Below are positions 11,466 to 21,910 of a stretch of 64,000 nt of DNA, piece by piece. Position 1 is the first letter of the stretch; each line of letters opens with the position of its first letter. The notes under the pieces are model-generated. The model was given only the letters and a program-made list of their open reading frames with translations, was not told the origin of the DNA and made no database searches. This DNA comes from DTLC01 sp964555645. Lineage in GTDB: Bacteria; Verrucomicrobiota; Verrucomicrobiia; Limisphaerales; DTLC01. Position numbers and translations under genes: made by a program. Where the stretch lies: assembly GCA_964555645.1 (NCBI GenBank), contig CAZKTA010000012.1:1-64000 (forward strand). The letters are read 5' to 3'.

Positions 11466-11975
11466 GTGACACACGAACAGATCATCGGTCTAGTGGTTGC
11501 GTTAGTCATAATGATGATCGGCGTTGCTGGCAGTGTTTTGCCAGTATTGCCCGGCATACCGCTTGTGCTTCTGACAGCATTTGCGCACAAACTGTACTTC
11601 GGCAACGCAGGCGCAGCATGGTGGGTTCTGATCCTGATGACGATAATCGGCGCGCTTGCGATGGGCCTCGATTACGCGGCTACAGCATACGGCGCGCGCA
11701 AGCTGGGCGCCACATGGCGGGGCGGCCTCGGTGCAATTGCAGGCGCGCTTGTCGGGCTGCTGTTTATGCCGATCGGGCTTCTGGTCGGGCCGTTTATCGG
11801 TGCGTTCTTATTCGAACTGGCTGGGCGGCGGCCCTGGAAAGAAGCCTCAAAGGCTGGCGCAGGTGCCGTGCTCGGCCTTGCAGCGGGCGCAGTTGGCAAG
11901 CTTACTTGTGCGTTGGGCATGGTGGCTCTCTTCACTTTCAACGTCATTTGCCGCTCGATCAGCCCCACGCCATAA
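11466..11975 (+). CDS. DUF456 family membrane protein
   Basis: A 169-residue integral membrane protein rich in Gly and Ala with about four to five hydrophobic segments. The N-terminal GVAGSVLPVLPGIPLVLL and the middle GATWRGGLGAIAGALVG are typical of DUF456, a family of unknown function with glycine-zipper-like repeats. It starts with GTG. It stands alone between pcm and a convergent patatin gene. Confidence 0.8.
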   Translation: MTHEQIIGLVVALVIMMIGVAGSVLPVLPGIPLVLLTAFAHKLYFGNAGAAWWVLILMTIIGALAMGLDYAATAYGARKLGATWRGGLGAIAGALVGLLFMPIGLLVGPFIGAFLFELAGRRPWKEASKAGAGAVLGLAAGAVGKLTCALGMVALFTFNVICRSISPTP

Positions 11976-12132
11976 CCCTGCCGTGCACTTGCACGGCGCA
12001 AATTTGCCCGGTCAAGTTTCCGCAGGGAGCAGGACCCTAGCAGTGTCCAGCGGCATCGCACAATGCCACAGGAACAACATGGCCGTCTCTTCGACGCTGT
12101 GCCTGCGGCATACTGCCCTATGTGAACACAGC

Positions 12133-13185
12133 TTAACGGCTTAGCCACACCGAACTATTGCGTCCGATCTGTTTGCCGTGTTCGATGGCCGCGGCGATTG
12201 CCTGCGGCGCAAAATCAGTTGAACTATTGTTCTGACCATACCAGACCTGTGGTGCCAACACGCAAACACGCACCAGCCGTTTGTGCGTTGACTTGCGCAG
12301 CCTGTCGAGTGCAACCCGCAGTTTCCGACTGCGCCGACGCAGCGACGCGGGCGTGGCTTCAACAACGTCGTTGATCGCTCCAAGCACGCTGTTCCATTGC
12401 AATGCACCCCGAATATCGTCCAGGTAAATCTCGTCGGTCAAAATCTCTATCGTCCGCTTCAAAACGTCGAATCCAGAGACCTTTGTCCCAAGCCAAGTGT
12501 CATCCCATTGCTCGAACGGCTGTTCTTGCACACCCGACTCGGGCAAGCCTGTGTTGGTGCAAACCAACCGGCTCGTAAGCAGTACGTATATTTCATCCGG
12601 CTCGGCATCAAACGCGCTCGACAGCGGCGTAATATTGCGCACGCCGCCGTCAACGATGATGTCTTTGGGCGCGGTGGCCTTGACAAACGGAAACACAACG
12701 GGGATCGAAGCCGACGCAAGCACCTTGTCAAGAAACCCTGGATCATCGGGCCCCCATTCACGATAAAGCCCGGTCAACAGCGACACTGTACCGACCTTGA
12801 AATTCCGGCCCGAGTTGCGCAGTGCCGCCACAGATAGATGCCTATGCAACAGGCGCTTGAGCGGTTCAAGCGAGTACAAACTGTCTGCACCGGCTGCCAG
12901 CCCAACCACGCCCCCAGGCCGTTCTGCATAAATGCTGTGGTTGCCTTTGATCTCGGTAAGCCAGAGCTGTTCAAGCTCAGCCACTTTTTGTCGTAATGCA
13001 GCAAGTGAATCTGCCTTGGTGCTGCTCGAGGATGCCTGGGCTAGAAACGCCGCGTTGAGCGCGCCGACACTGATCCCTCGAATAATCTGAAAATCAAGCC
13101 CACGCTCGATCACAAGGCTGTGCAACATCCCGACCTGGAACGACCCGCGTGCGCCCCCGCCACCCAATACAAGTGCTCGGTTCAT
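12133..13185 (-). CDS. Patatin-like phospholipase
   Basis: A 350-residue patatin-family lipid acyl hydrolase with a Ser-Asp dyad. The oxyanion loop GGGGARG is at 8-14, the nucleophile S39 lies in GISVG, and D179 in VDGG. The C-terminal 120 residues are basic and less conserved. No signal peptide is evident, so it is probably cytoplasmic or exported by another route. The substrate cannot be told from sequence. Single gene, no obvious operon. Confidence 0.9.
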   Translation of the reverse strand: MNRALVLGGGGARGSFQVGMLHSLVIERGLDFQIIRGISVGALNAAFLAQASSSSTKADSLAALRQKVAELEQLWLTEIKGNHSIYAERPGGVVGLAAGADSLYSLEPLKRLLHRHLSVAALRNSGRNFKVGTVSLLTGLYREWGPDDPGFLDKVLASASIPVVFPFVKATAPKDIIVDGGVRNITPLSSAFDAEPDEIYVLLTSRLVCTNTGLPESGVQEQPFEQWDDTWLGTKVSGFDVLKRTIEILTDEIYLDDIRGALQWNSVLGAINDVVEATPASLRRRSRKLRVALDRLRKSTHKRLVRVCVLAPQVWYGQNNSSTDFAPQAIAAAIEHGKQIGRNSSVWLSR

Positions 13186-13470
13186 AACCGTTTGAATTAC
13201 ATGTTGTTGCCGGCTGAATCATTGACTCGCCTTCTGCAGGGCGCCAATCCGCAAGCCAATGCCACAAACCGGATTTTCATGCGCATCATACGCGCTCGTT
13301 GCGGTGAAAAGCGATACCAAAGAATCCAAAAAATTCCTAAAACCGTGCTTGCACAAAGTGGCTCCCCATTGCAGTGTCACACACGGGGTACACGTGCTAC
13401 CGATAATCATAACAAGTAAGGCTTGCCAACTTGTCTTTGGATGCAATTTGACGCAGTTTAACCCAAAAAG

Positions 13471-16400
13471 ATGTTCGTCAAAGTTCTGTCAAGGAGTGCT
13501 CAGGCAGTTTCCTTTGTTTTGATATTACACTTAAATGCCACTCTGAGAGCCGAGCCGTGGCCGTTGGTGCTTTGGTCAACCGACCCGGGCGTGCCCGGCA
13601 ACAACATCTCGTGGATACATGACGCCTATCCAATTGGTAACGGCAAACTGGCCGCAATGGTCTATGGCGGAATACAAGCCGAAGAAATCCAGTTTAATGA
13701 AGACACAATCTGGATCGGCCAGCCGAATTACTATGAGAACCCGAACATGACAACCCAACGGCTGGCAAGCATTCGTGATAAAGTGTTCAGCGGCTCAAAC
13801 ATTTGGACCGAAGCGCAGCTCTACCTTATGAGCCGACCGCTGCGGCAGGCATCATATCAACCGGCTGGCAGTCTGATCTTGACTTTCCCGCATTCAGGAG
13901 CGACAAACTACAAACGCACACTCGACCTTGATACCGCAACAGTCACAGTGCAGTACAACCACGGGGGTGTAACCTATACGCGCGACGTGTTTGCTAGCGC
14001 ACCGAGCAACCGCATCATAGTGGTTCGGCTCACCGCAACACAACCTGGCAAAATTGCTTTCACATGCAGTTTTTCAACGCCACAACCCTCAAACACAGTT
14101 TACAAATCTGGTGCAGACCTGGTGTTGCGTGCCAAAGTCAGCGTCAAGCCGCGTCCAGAGTACTTCGCCACCGGTCTGACAAACGCAATTGAATACGAAG
14201 CGCGTTTGCGTGTGATCGCAGAAGGCGGTAGCGTGACCATTGGCTCAAGCTCAATCACCGTCACAAACGCAAACGCAGTCACATTGCTGCTTGCTGTTGC
14301 TTCCAACTTTGTCCGGTTTGACGACGTAAGCGCGAACCCAACTGTGCTGTGCTCGAACATAATAGCTGCTGCAGCCGAGTTATCCTATGAACAGTTGCGC
14401 ACGGCGCAGCTTGCAGATCACCAGGCGCTGTTCCGGCGTGTTGAGCTTGACCTAGGTTCAACATGGAAAACTAACCTGCCCACAGGCCAACGAATCAAAC
14501 GAGCCCATGAGGGTGACGACCCACAACTTGTCACACTCTACTTTCAAATGGGCCGGTACCTTATGATTGCCGGCTCACGACCCGGCTCGCAGCCGTTGAA
14601 CCTGCAGGGCAAATGGAACAACACAACCAACCCAAGTTGGGAAAGCAAAATGACACTCAACATCAACCAGGAGATGAACTACTGGGGTGCCGAGGCATGC
14701 AACCTTTCCGAATGCCACGAGCCGTTATTTGACATGATAGCCGAGCTGGCAATAACAGGCGCGCGCGTTGCACAAACAAGTTATTTCTCGCGCGGGTGGG
14801 TCGTGCATCACAACACAGACCTGTGGCGCGGCGCTGCACCGATCAACGGAGCAGACGGCATTTGGCCGTGTGGCGGTGCGTGGCTCTGCCAGCATCTGTG
14901 GTGGCATTACCAATACACGGGCGACGCGAACTGGCTGGCTACACGTGCATACCCGCTCATGAAAAGTGCAGCCGAATTTTTTATGGATTTCCTCACACCG
15001 CATCGGTCGAATGCAACCTGGCTTGTCACCAACCCGTCTTACTCGCCCGAGCACGACCATCCCACGTTCAAAGTCCCAAATGTGGCCGGGCCAGCCATTG
15101 ACAATCAACTCGTGCGCGCCCTGCTTGATTACGTCATTCAAGCGAGTGAACTGCTGGGCATTGACACGAGCTTCAGGACAAATCTGGCAACCATTCGCGC
15201 TCGGATCCCACCGAACCTGATCGGCCGGCTCGGCCAGATCCAAGAGTGGCTCGAAGACGTTGACAGCCCAACCGATACACACCGACACCTGTCGCATCTG
15301 GTGGCGCTGTTTCCGGGAGATGAAATCACTCCATTTTACACGCCTGCACTTGCTGTTGCGGCTAAGACATCGCTAGACATCCGAGCCGGCGACAACCTCG
15401 GCAGCACTGGCTGGGACAAATCATGGAAAATGTGCTGCCGCATCCGGTTGTTGGACGGCGACCGCGCGTATCTTCTGCTGACTAACCTGTTCCGAAACTA
15501 CGTCTCGACAAACCTCATGTTCACCGACGTCAACAACAAGCAGATAGACGGCATCTTTGGCGCGTTGATGGGCGTGGCGGAAATGTTACTGCAAAGCCAT
15601 TGCAACGAATTGCTTTTGCTCCCTGCGCTGCCAGGCGCATTGACAAACGGGAGCATCAGAGGTTTGTGTGCACGAGGTGGGTTCCAAGTGGATATCCAAT
15701 GGCAAAGCAACAGACTCGTAGCTGCAAACATTCTCTCAAAGCTCGGCAACACCTGTCGTGTCCGCTCGAAATGGCCGATTGATGTTAAACTCGGCTCAAA
15801 TTACTTGCACGCAACCATGATCGTGCCCGGCGTCTGGGAGTTCCCAACTGTTGCAGGTAGCAACTACACGGTTGTCGCTGCAAATGCATTCGAGACAGAA
15901 ACACTTCCGGCCAACGTCGGCCCCGGCAACACCTATGAAACATTGACCAACGCAGCGTTCAGCAACTGGCGCGGTACACGACTCACAGCAAACGCAACCA
16001 ATGGCTACGTTGCTTATGTCATCTCCAACCTGCCTGCAGGGACCTACAGAATCTGCATCGGTGCAGACGCAGGTGCAGACCGCGGCAAATTCCAACTCGC
16101 CTGCGGGCTGGCTGGCGGTGTTCTGACAAATGTGGGGTCTGTCCAGGACACTTATTCCAGCACGAACATGGTGTATTTTTTGCCTATCAAGCTTTCAACA
16201 CCAACAAATGTGACCGGCCTCTGGACAAACATGCTCAAGGAGTTCGATTGCGGCCTGTGGCAGGCAGATGCGAATGGCACCTACCGACTCAAGCTGACCG
16301 TTGTTGACAAAAACCCGGCCAGTAGCGGCTACAACCTTGTTATTGATTACATCAAGTTCACGCCTGCGACTGTACAAGCGCAGCCAAATGCAAGTCCAAC

Positions 16401-17214
16401 CGATATCTTGCTGTCGAACACAACCGTGTCCGAAAACGCGCTGCAAGGCACAACCGTCGGCCTGTTGAGCACGATTGACCCGGACCCGAACGACTCGTTC
16501 AGCTACGGCCTGGTGCGCGGCGAGGGCGACACCGGTAACGATTTGTTTACGGTAACAAATGCCGAGCTGCAGACCGCAGCAATATTCGATTTCGAGACCA
16601 AATCAAGCTACAGCATTCGCGTTCGCAGCACTGATCAGGGCGGCCTTGGGACGGAGAAGATATTCAACATCACGGTCAGCGATGTGAATGAACCGCCTGA
16701 GCCACCCCATAACATTGCGCCTGCTGAGGGTGCACCCGACCAACCGCTGACACCTGTACTGGCTGCCTCGGCCTTCACTGACCCCGATACAAATGCCGAG
16801 CACGCTGCCAGTCAATGGGTTCTACGCAGGGCAACCGATCAGATGCTCGTGTTCGACAGTGGCGAAGACACCGCAAACCGAACAAACATTGTAATACCGG
16901 TCGGGCGCCTTGCACACGGCACGACATACATGTGGCAGGTGCGGTACAAAGACAACGCCGGTGCATGGAGCGATTTTTCGGTCCCAACAACTTTTTCAAC
17001 TCTTGCGCCCGGCGTGTCCGCCATTGTCCAACATGGCGAGTTGGTTCTGGCTTGGCCAACAAATGCAGTGAGCTTTGTCCTTGAAAGCACGACGGATCTG
17101 GCCACCCCGGAATGGACACCTGTATCAGCACCGGTCTTGGTCGCAAACGGGTTGTTCACGGTTACATTGCCGATGACAAACAAACAAACGTTTTACCGGC
17201 TGCAAAAGCCGTAG
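13471..17214 (+). CDS. Secreted GH95 glycosidase (alpha-L-fucosidase-like), multidomain
   Basis: A 1,247-residue exported enzyme. The signal peptide ends near LRAEP (about 27). GH95 spans roughly 36-785, starting with AYPIGNGKLAAMVYGG and EIQFNEDTIW. Family residues are present: the Asn pair in NINQEMNYW (near 397) and Glu in QEWLEDVD (near 592), then HRHLSHL and STGWDKSW. GH95 members mainly cleave alpha-1,2-L-fucose, some alpha-L-galactose. Added domains follow: a carbohydrate-binding-like beta domain (about 810-965), a cadherin-like repeat (about 970-1080, ending ITVSDVNEPPE), an Fn3-like domain (about 1085-1175) and a C-terminal module shared with the protein at 32702-38272. Confidence 0.9.
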   Translation: MFVKVLSRSAQAVSFVLILHLNATLRAEPWPLVLWSTDPGVPGNNISWIHDAYPIGNGKLAAMVYGGIQAEEIQFNEDTIWIGQPNYYENPNMTTQRLASIRDKVFSGSNIWTEAQLYLMSRPLRQASYQPAGSLILTFPHSGATNYKRTLDLDTATVTVQYNHGGVTYTRDVFASAPSNRIIVVRLTATQPGKIAFTCSFSTPQPSNTVYKSGADLVLRAKVSVKPRPEYFATGLTNAIEYEARLRVIAEGGSVTIGSSSITVTNANAVTLLLAVASNFVRFDDVSANPTVLCSNIIAAAAELSYEQLRTAQLADHQALFRRVELDLGSTWKTNLPTGQRIKRAHEGDDPQLVTLYFQMGRYLMIAGSRPGSQPLNLQGKWNNTTNPSWESKMTLNINQEMNYWGAEACNLSECHEPLFDMIAELAITGARVAQTSYFSRGWVVHHNTDLWRGAAPINGADGIWPCGGAWLCQHLWWHYQYTGDANWLATRAYPLMKSAAEFFMDFLTPHRSNATWLVTNPSYSPEHDHPTFKVPNVAGPAIDNQLVRALLDYVIQASELLGIDTSFRTNLATIRARIPPNLIGRLGQIQEWLEDVDSPTDTHRHLSHLVALFPGDEITPFYTPALAVAAKTSLDIRAGDNLGSTGWDKSWKMCCRIRLLDGDRAYLLLTNLFRNYVSTNLMFTDVNNKQIDGIFGALMGVAEMLLQSHCNELLLLPALPGALTNGSIRGLCARGGFQVDIQWQSNRLVAANILSKLGNTCRVRSKWPIDVKLGSNYLHATMIVPGVWEFPTVAGSNYTVVAANAFETETLPANVGPGNTYETLTNAAFSNWRGTRLTANATNGYVAYVISNLPAGTYRICIGADAGADRGKFQLACGLAGGVLTNVGSVQDTYSSTNMVYFLPIKLSTPTNVTGLWTNMLKEFDCGLWQADANGTYRLKLTVVDKNPASSGYNLVIDYIKFTPATVQAQPNASPTDILLSNTTVSENALQGTTVGLLSTIDPDPNDSFSYGLVRGEGDTGNDLFTVTNAELQTAAIFDFETKSSYSIRVRSTDQGGLGTEKIFNITVSDVNEPPEPPHNIAPAEGAPDQPLTPVLAASAFTDPDTNAEHAASQWVLRRATDQMLVFDSGEDTANRTNIVIPVGRLAHGTTYMWQVRYKDNAGAWSDFSVPTTFSTLAPGVSAIVQHGELVLAWPTNAVSFVLESTTDLATPEWTPVSAPVLVANGLFTVTLPMTNKQTFYRLQKP

Positions 17215-17827
17215 CGCGTGCCCCGGCAAATTTTCCCACCCAAATCCCACAGCGGCAAAGACGGCGCGCAGTTTACGATCTCGCTATAGTACCGAAAAGC
17301 TGGTCGCAATTTGTGACGCTGCCATGCACAAATATCTTTGCGGACGCCGCTGTCTTGTGTTTCACCAAACTGTGCCCACCCCACCGGCTTTGATTGCATT
17401 GGTTTGCCCACATCAAACGCGTTGTCCGAATTCCATACAACGGCTGTCCAAAAAGATGACAGATGCCTCCAACAATCGAGAAAACCAAATAAATACGCGC
17501 CTTTCATGCGGGTAGGTTCCAGTGTTGGATGCGCCCAAGCGTCTGTTGTGCCCGCGCCCGCCAATTTGGTTGTCGGTTGCATCTGCCGTTGTCTAACAGT
17601 GTCGTAACAATTGCTTTCAGCAGCGGGCACCCTGCGGTTCAACCAACAAATTGCAAGTGTGGTTCTGCCAGTCGGCTGCAAACACTCTAATCGATTTGCC
17701 TTAAGATTGTTTGCCAACAAATCTGACCCAAGCTCGGTCTTGAGTGCAACCCAACCCAAACCGTGGCGCGCCTTTACCAAACACAATTCGGTCTTTACGG
17801 CAAATGTTTTGCTGTACGGTGCGTGAG
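17215..17827. other. Gene-free interval between GH95 and the sensor kinase
   Basis: About 610 bases without a convincing gene, RNA or repeat. A long antisense frame crosses it (17193-17945, minus) but lacks family similarity and has noise-like composition. It presumably holds the promoter of the kinase gene; no strong -35/-10 pair was identified. Confidence 0.5.
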
Positions 17828-20800
17828 ATGTACTTGAAAAAGGGGTTTTCCAAAACAGACCTGCTAAATTGCATTGTTGCCTTGAGTCAGATCTACCTGT
17901 GCGCTGAACACTTATCCGCACAGCAATCTTATCCTGACGCATCACAGCCTATTCTAACCAACTCATGGCAGATTTGGGAAGTTCCGCCCGAACGTCGCGA
18001 CCTACCGCACCGGATGCGCACCGAGGTAACAATCTATTACCACGACCCGCATTGGGACGTTGCTTGGGGTGAATGCAACGGCATCGCCTCATATCTGCCT
18101 TTTGGAGGTTTAAAGGCCCAACTTTTCCCGGGCCAAAAGGTTGCAATTGACGGGGTAATCGTACCGCGCATGGAGAGATTAGACTGGGAGCAAACACGGC
18201 TTGATATCGTGGCAGAAAACGTGGAGCTGAGGGCTGTGCTGGTGACAAATCTGTTTGAAAAACCTAATGAATTAAAGGCACGACTCGTTTTGATTGAAGG
18301 CCTGCTCGATTTCCAAACAAACATTGACACCAATCATCTGAAACTGAATCTGCTTGCAGGTGAAACAGCGGTGACCGTTTACGTGTTGTGCCCGCCAAAC
18401 GGTCCGGTCCCGAAATGCAAACTGGGTGACTTTATCCGGCTCAAGTGCGTTTACGTACCGCAGTTCGACAGGGAGGGTAAATTAAGCGACCTAGTCTTGT
18501 GGGTTGCAAAGCCGGATGACATTGAGGTAATCGGCAACCTGGCTACAGACCCGCGGTTCGAGATCGCGCTAACCAAAATCGCGGACATTAAACCGTATTA
18601 CCCAACAAACACGGTTACTCGGGTTGCCGGTGTTATACGCCGGCATGACCCAGGTAAGTGGGTAACCATTTGGGATGGAACCGGCTTGATCACAGTGGCT
18701 AGCAAACAACTCTGCCCGGTTCGAATTGGCGAGCGCATAGAGGCGATTGGCTATCCACAGGTGGTTGGTGTGCAGAAATGTCTGCAGCAGGGGCTTTACC
18801 GCCTGAACCCTGTTGCAGCCATACCAGGCATCAGCGCAAGCGCAATCTCAAATGCACTCCCATTGCGGCTTGCTGAACAGGTCAGGTACCTCAGCCATGA
18901 AGAAGCCAACAGCCGTTTGCCGGTGGAGCTGCGCGGTATTGTCACATGGTGGCATAAACAGACGGGCTTTGCCTACATCGAAGACCCAAGTGGCGGTGTG
19001 CGCGTAATGACCCCTGAGTGGATTGATCCCGATAGTTGGAAACCGGGCACGGTCGTGATCGTGCGCGGCGAAACATGTGCGGGTGATTTCGTACCTGCTG
19101 TCACAAACGCGGTCATACTCCGAGACGGTTGGTGGAACCTCGAAGCCGGCAAGTCAATCACGCTTGAAGAAGCCCTAACGGGGGCTGAAGACGGTCGTTG
19201 GATCGAAATGACCGGTTATGTGCGGACTGTGAGCTACGTTGGCGGGTTGATCAACCTGCGCATGAGCACCTCTTCGGGTGAGTTCGAGGTTTGGGCACCC
19301 GCTACACAGCCGCTTGACTCACTCAAAGGCTCGATTGTTCGCGTGCCCGGTGTATGCGCTGCAGTTGCAAACAAACGACGCCAGTTGATCGGAATCCAGG
19401 TCTTGTGTCCTGAACCGAGCCGAATAATTGTCGAAGTGCCGGCTCCTGAAGACCCGTTTGCAGTGACGCAACGCGCCATTGGCGATCTACGCCGATTTAA
19501 CATGGAAAGCGCGCTCGGCAAGCGCGTACGCACCACCGGTATAGTCACGTTGCATGTCCCACGTCATTACCTTTACATTCAAGATGGTGGTGAAAGCCTT
19601 TTCATCCTGAGCCAACAGGGTGACCCGCTACAACCCGGCGATGTAGTTGACGTGGTGGGGTTTCCGGGTAATCAAGGGCAACGATTCCTGCTACGTGAAG
19701 CTGTGTATAGAGTTACAGATCAAAAGAACGAGCCCACCCCGATCCAGCTCAACAGCGGTGACTCTGTCAATCTTGATCTGGATGGTCTGCTTGTGCGCAG
19801 TGAAGGCACCGTGGTAAATGCCATCGGGATAGGAACTGAAACCCAGATCTTGCTTCAGTGGGATGATTCAATGTTCAAAGCAACTCTGGAGTCGTCTGAC
19901 ACCCACAAAGCAACCCCGTTGCGGAACCTGCCCAAAGGCGCGCGCGTGGCGCTGACGGGTATTTACGAAGTCCAAAGCGACGAGAACGGTAAACCGCATG
20001 GGTTCACCCTACGGCTGCGATCACCGGCTGACGTAGTCCTGCTAAAGCGGCCGCCGTGGTGGACAACAACGCGACTTAAATGGCTTGCAGTTGGGGTGGG
20101 CACAATTGTGGTGTTTTTGCTTTGTTGGAATGCAACAGTTACACGAAAAAACAAAGAACTGAAACTTGCACGTGCAGCCCTACAGACTGCCAACGACGAA
20201 CTCGAAGAACGCGTGCGCGAACGCACACGCGAGTTGCAGGACCAAATCGCTGCAAAGGAACACGCCTATAAACAACTTGAACAAGCACAGCAAAGCCTCA
20301 TGCTCGCATCGCGCCAGGCTGGCATGGCTGAGGTTGCAACCAGCGTGCTTCACAACGTCGGTAATGTGCTAAACAGCGTAAACATTTCGATCGCGATGCT
20401 CAATGAACGCCTTCGGCATATGCGCGTAGAGAACGTGAGTAAAGCCGCGCTGCTGCTCAAAAAACCGGCAGATCAACTCACGCAGTTCTTGCTCCATGAC
20501 CCGAAAGGCAAATCGTTGCCCGAGTACATCGAGAAGCTCGGCGAAGCGCTCTGCCAAGACAAACAGGCAATGCAAGCCGAGGTAAAAACGCTCATCAAAA
20601 GCGTCGAACACATCAAGGTCATCGTCTCGATGCAACAAAGCCTGGCCAAAAAAGGCGGTGTACTTGAACAAGTTGACATCACCGAGCTTGTCGAGGATGC
20701 AATCCAGGTCATCGCACCGGCGTATGACAGACACCACATCGAGCTTATCCGAGACTACATGCCTGCTTTGCCCGTGCTTGTTGATCGGCACCAGGTAATG

Positions 20801-21175
20801 CAAATACTGATCAACCTCTTTACCAACGCAAAACAGGCCCTTGTTGAAAGAACATCCGACAAAAAAGTCACCGTCCATATCTCAATGCCAAAGCCTGACC
20901 GTGTCAGGGTAAGCGTTACCGACAACGGCATCGGAATTCCGCCTGAAAACCTCGAAAAAATCTTTACTCAAGGGTTTACAACACGCGCAGGTGGTCACGG
21001 GTTTGGCTTGCACAGCGGCGCAAACGCAGCCAAACAACTCGGTGGTTCACTCACAGCTCATAGCAAAGGCCCTGGACAGGGTGCAACATTCACATTGGAA
21101 CTGCCTGTGGCCGGCCCGAACACACTCAAGAAAATTGCAAAGTCAGATACCACAATCCTCGCAAGGTCAGCCTGA
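17828..21175 (+). CDS. Large membrane sensor histidine kinase
   Basis: A 1,115-residue kinase. An N-terminal signal-like segment ends near LSAQ. The long outer region (about 35-745) contains several OB-fold-like repeats, for example around GVIRRHDPGKWVTIWDG, LRGIVTWWHKQTGFAYIED and TGIVTLHVPRHYLYIQD. One membrane helix (about 751-771) precedes a coiled coil (about 775-835). The phosphoacceptor is probably H842 in VLHNVGNVLNS, an H-box of HNxGN type rather than HExxNP. The ATPase domain has NLFTNAKQAL, DNGIGIP and GHGFGLHSGANAAKQLGG. No response regulator is adjacent. The start at 17828 is chosen for the signal segment. The ligand is unknown; sugar sensing is only a guess from the GH95 neighbour. 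Confidence 0.85.
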   Translation: MYLKKGFSKTDLLNCIVALSQIYLCAEHLSAQQSYPDASQPILTNSWQIWEVPPERRDLPHRMRTEVTIYYHDPHWDVAWGECNGIASYLPFGGLKAQLFPGQKVAIDGVIVPRMERLDWEQTRLDIVAENVELRAVLVTNLFEKPNELKARLVLIEGLLDFQTNIDTNHLKLNLLAGETAVTVYVLCPPNGPVPKCKLGDFIRLKCVYVPQFDREGKLSDLVLWVAKPDDIEVIGNLATDPRFEIALTKIADIKPYYPTNTVTRVAGVIRRHDPGKWVTIWDGTGLITVASKQLCPVRIGERIEAIGYPQVVGVQKCLQQGLYRLNPVAAIPGISASAISNALPLRLAEQVRYLSHEEANSRLPVELRGIVTWWHKQTGFAYIEDPSGGVRVMTPEWIDPDSWKPGTVVIVRGETCAGDFVPAVTNAVILRDGWWNLEAGKSITLEEALTGAEDGRWIEMTGYVRTVSYVGGLINLRMSTSSGEFEVWAPATQPLDSLKGSIVRVPGVCAAVANKRRQLIGIQVLCPEPSRIIVEVPAPEDPFAVTQRAIGDLRRFNMESALGKRVRTTGIVTLHVPRHYLYIQDGGESLFILSQQGDPLQPGDVVDVVGFPGNQGQRFLLREAVYRVTDQKNEPTPIQLNSGDSVNLDLDGLLVRSEGTVVNAIGIGTETQILLQWDDSMFKATLESSDTHKATPLRNLPKGARVALTGIYEVQSDENGKPHGFTLRLRSPADVVLLKRPPWWTTTRLKWLAVGVGTIVVFLLCWNATVTRKNKELKLARAALQTANDELEERVRERTRELQDQIAAKEHAYKQLEQAQQSLMLASRQAGMAEVATSVLHNVGNVLNSVNISIAMLNERLRHMRVENVSKAALLLKKPADQLTQFLLHDPKGKSLPEYIEKLGEALCQDKQAMQAEVKTLIKSVEHIKVIVSMQQSLAKKGGVLEQVDITELVEDAIQVIAPAYDRHHIELIRDYMPALPVLVDRHQVMQILINLFTNAKQALVERTSDKKVTVHISMPKPDRVRVSVTDNGIGIPPENLEKIFTQGFTTRAGGHGFGLHSGANAAKQLGGSLTAHSKGPGQGATFTLELPVAGPNTLKKIAKSDTTILARSA

Positions 21176-21301
21176 AAGGATGCGCGGATTTTGCGTGCGC
21201 TGCGCAACCCATACCTGCAAGCCGGCTTCAAGCAATCCGGGCGTCAACGAAACACAGTTGAACTTGCATTTACAGCTTTGCATTGGGCATTTTTGGTTGT
21301 C

Positions 21302-21910
21302 ATGACGGTGTCGGTAATTTTGGCGCATCCTGCGCCCGGAAGTTTCAATCATGCAATTGCACAAACCGTTCTGGCCACACTCCACGCCAACGGTTACCAG
21401 ACGCACTTCCACGACCTGTACGCGGAAGATTTCGACCCCGTGTTCACAAAGGCTGAACTGGGCAAAGACGCCGAGTTGGCGGCCACAATCGAGCAACATT
21501 GCCGCGAGATTTGTCAGGCCGACGGGATCGTGATTGTGCATCCGAACTGGTGGAGTGCGCCACCGGCAATTTTGCGTGGATGGGTTGACCGCGTGCTCCG
21601 AGCTGGCCGCGCATACAATTTCGTCCCTGATGGTACAGGAGGAGCAAAACCGGTCGGTTTGCTCAAAGCCAGTGTAGCTTTGATCTTCAATACCGCAAAC
21701 ACACCACAACACATCGAAGAGCAACTTTATGGCGACCCGCTCCAAACCCACTGGGTCAAGTGCGTTTTTGGTCTGTGCGGCGTAGCAAAAGTTTACCGGC
21801 GAAATTTTGCTCCCGTAATCACCAGTACACCCGAGCAACGACAAGCATGGTTGGCTGAGGTAAAGGAAATTGTCCATGCGCACTTTCCGCCTCAGCACGG
21901 CAAACGCTAA
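21302..21910 (+). CDS. Flavodoxin-fold NAD(P)H quinone reductase-like protein
   Basis: A 202-residue flavodoxin-like oxidoreductase of the NQO1/KefF/MdaB type. It begins VSVILAHPAPGSFNHAIA, has IVIVHPNWWSAPPAILRGWVDRVL in the middle, and ends with a Cys-containing VFGLCGVAKVYRR segment typical of this family. FMN or FAD binding and NAD(P)H-dependent two-electron reduction of quinones are expected. The open frame extends upstream, but the ATG at 21302 starts the conserved first strand. No partner potassium channel gene is nearby. Confidence 0.85.
   Translation: MTVSVILAHPAPGSFNHAIAQTVLATLHANGYQTHFHDLYAEDFDPVFTKAELGKDAELAATIEQHCREICQADGIVIVHPNWWSAPPAILRGWVDRVLRAGRAYNFVPDGTGGAKPVGLLKASVALIFNTANTPQHIEEQLYGDPLQTHWVKCVFGLCGVAKVYRRNFAPVITSTPEQRQAWLAEVKEIVHAHFPPQHGKR

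Noticed and set aside
17193..17945. Minus-strand frame of 250 codons between GH95 and the kinase
   Set aside because: Composition looks random, it overlaps both flanking genes antisense, and no domain is recognisable.
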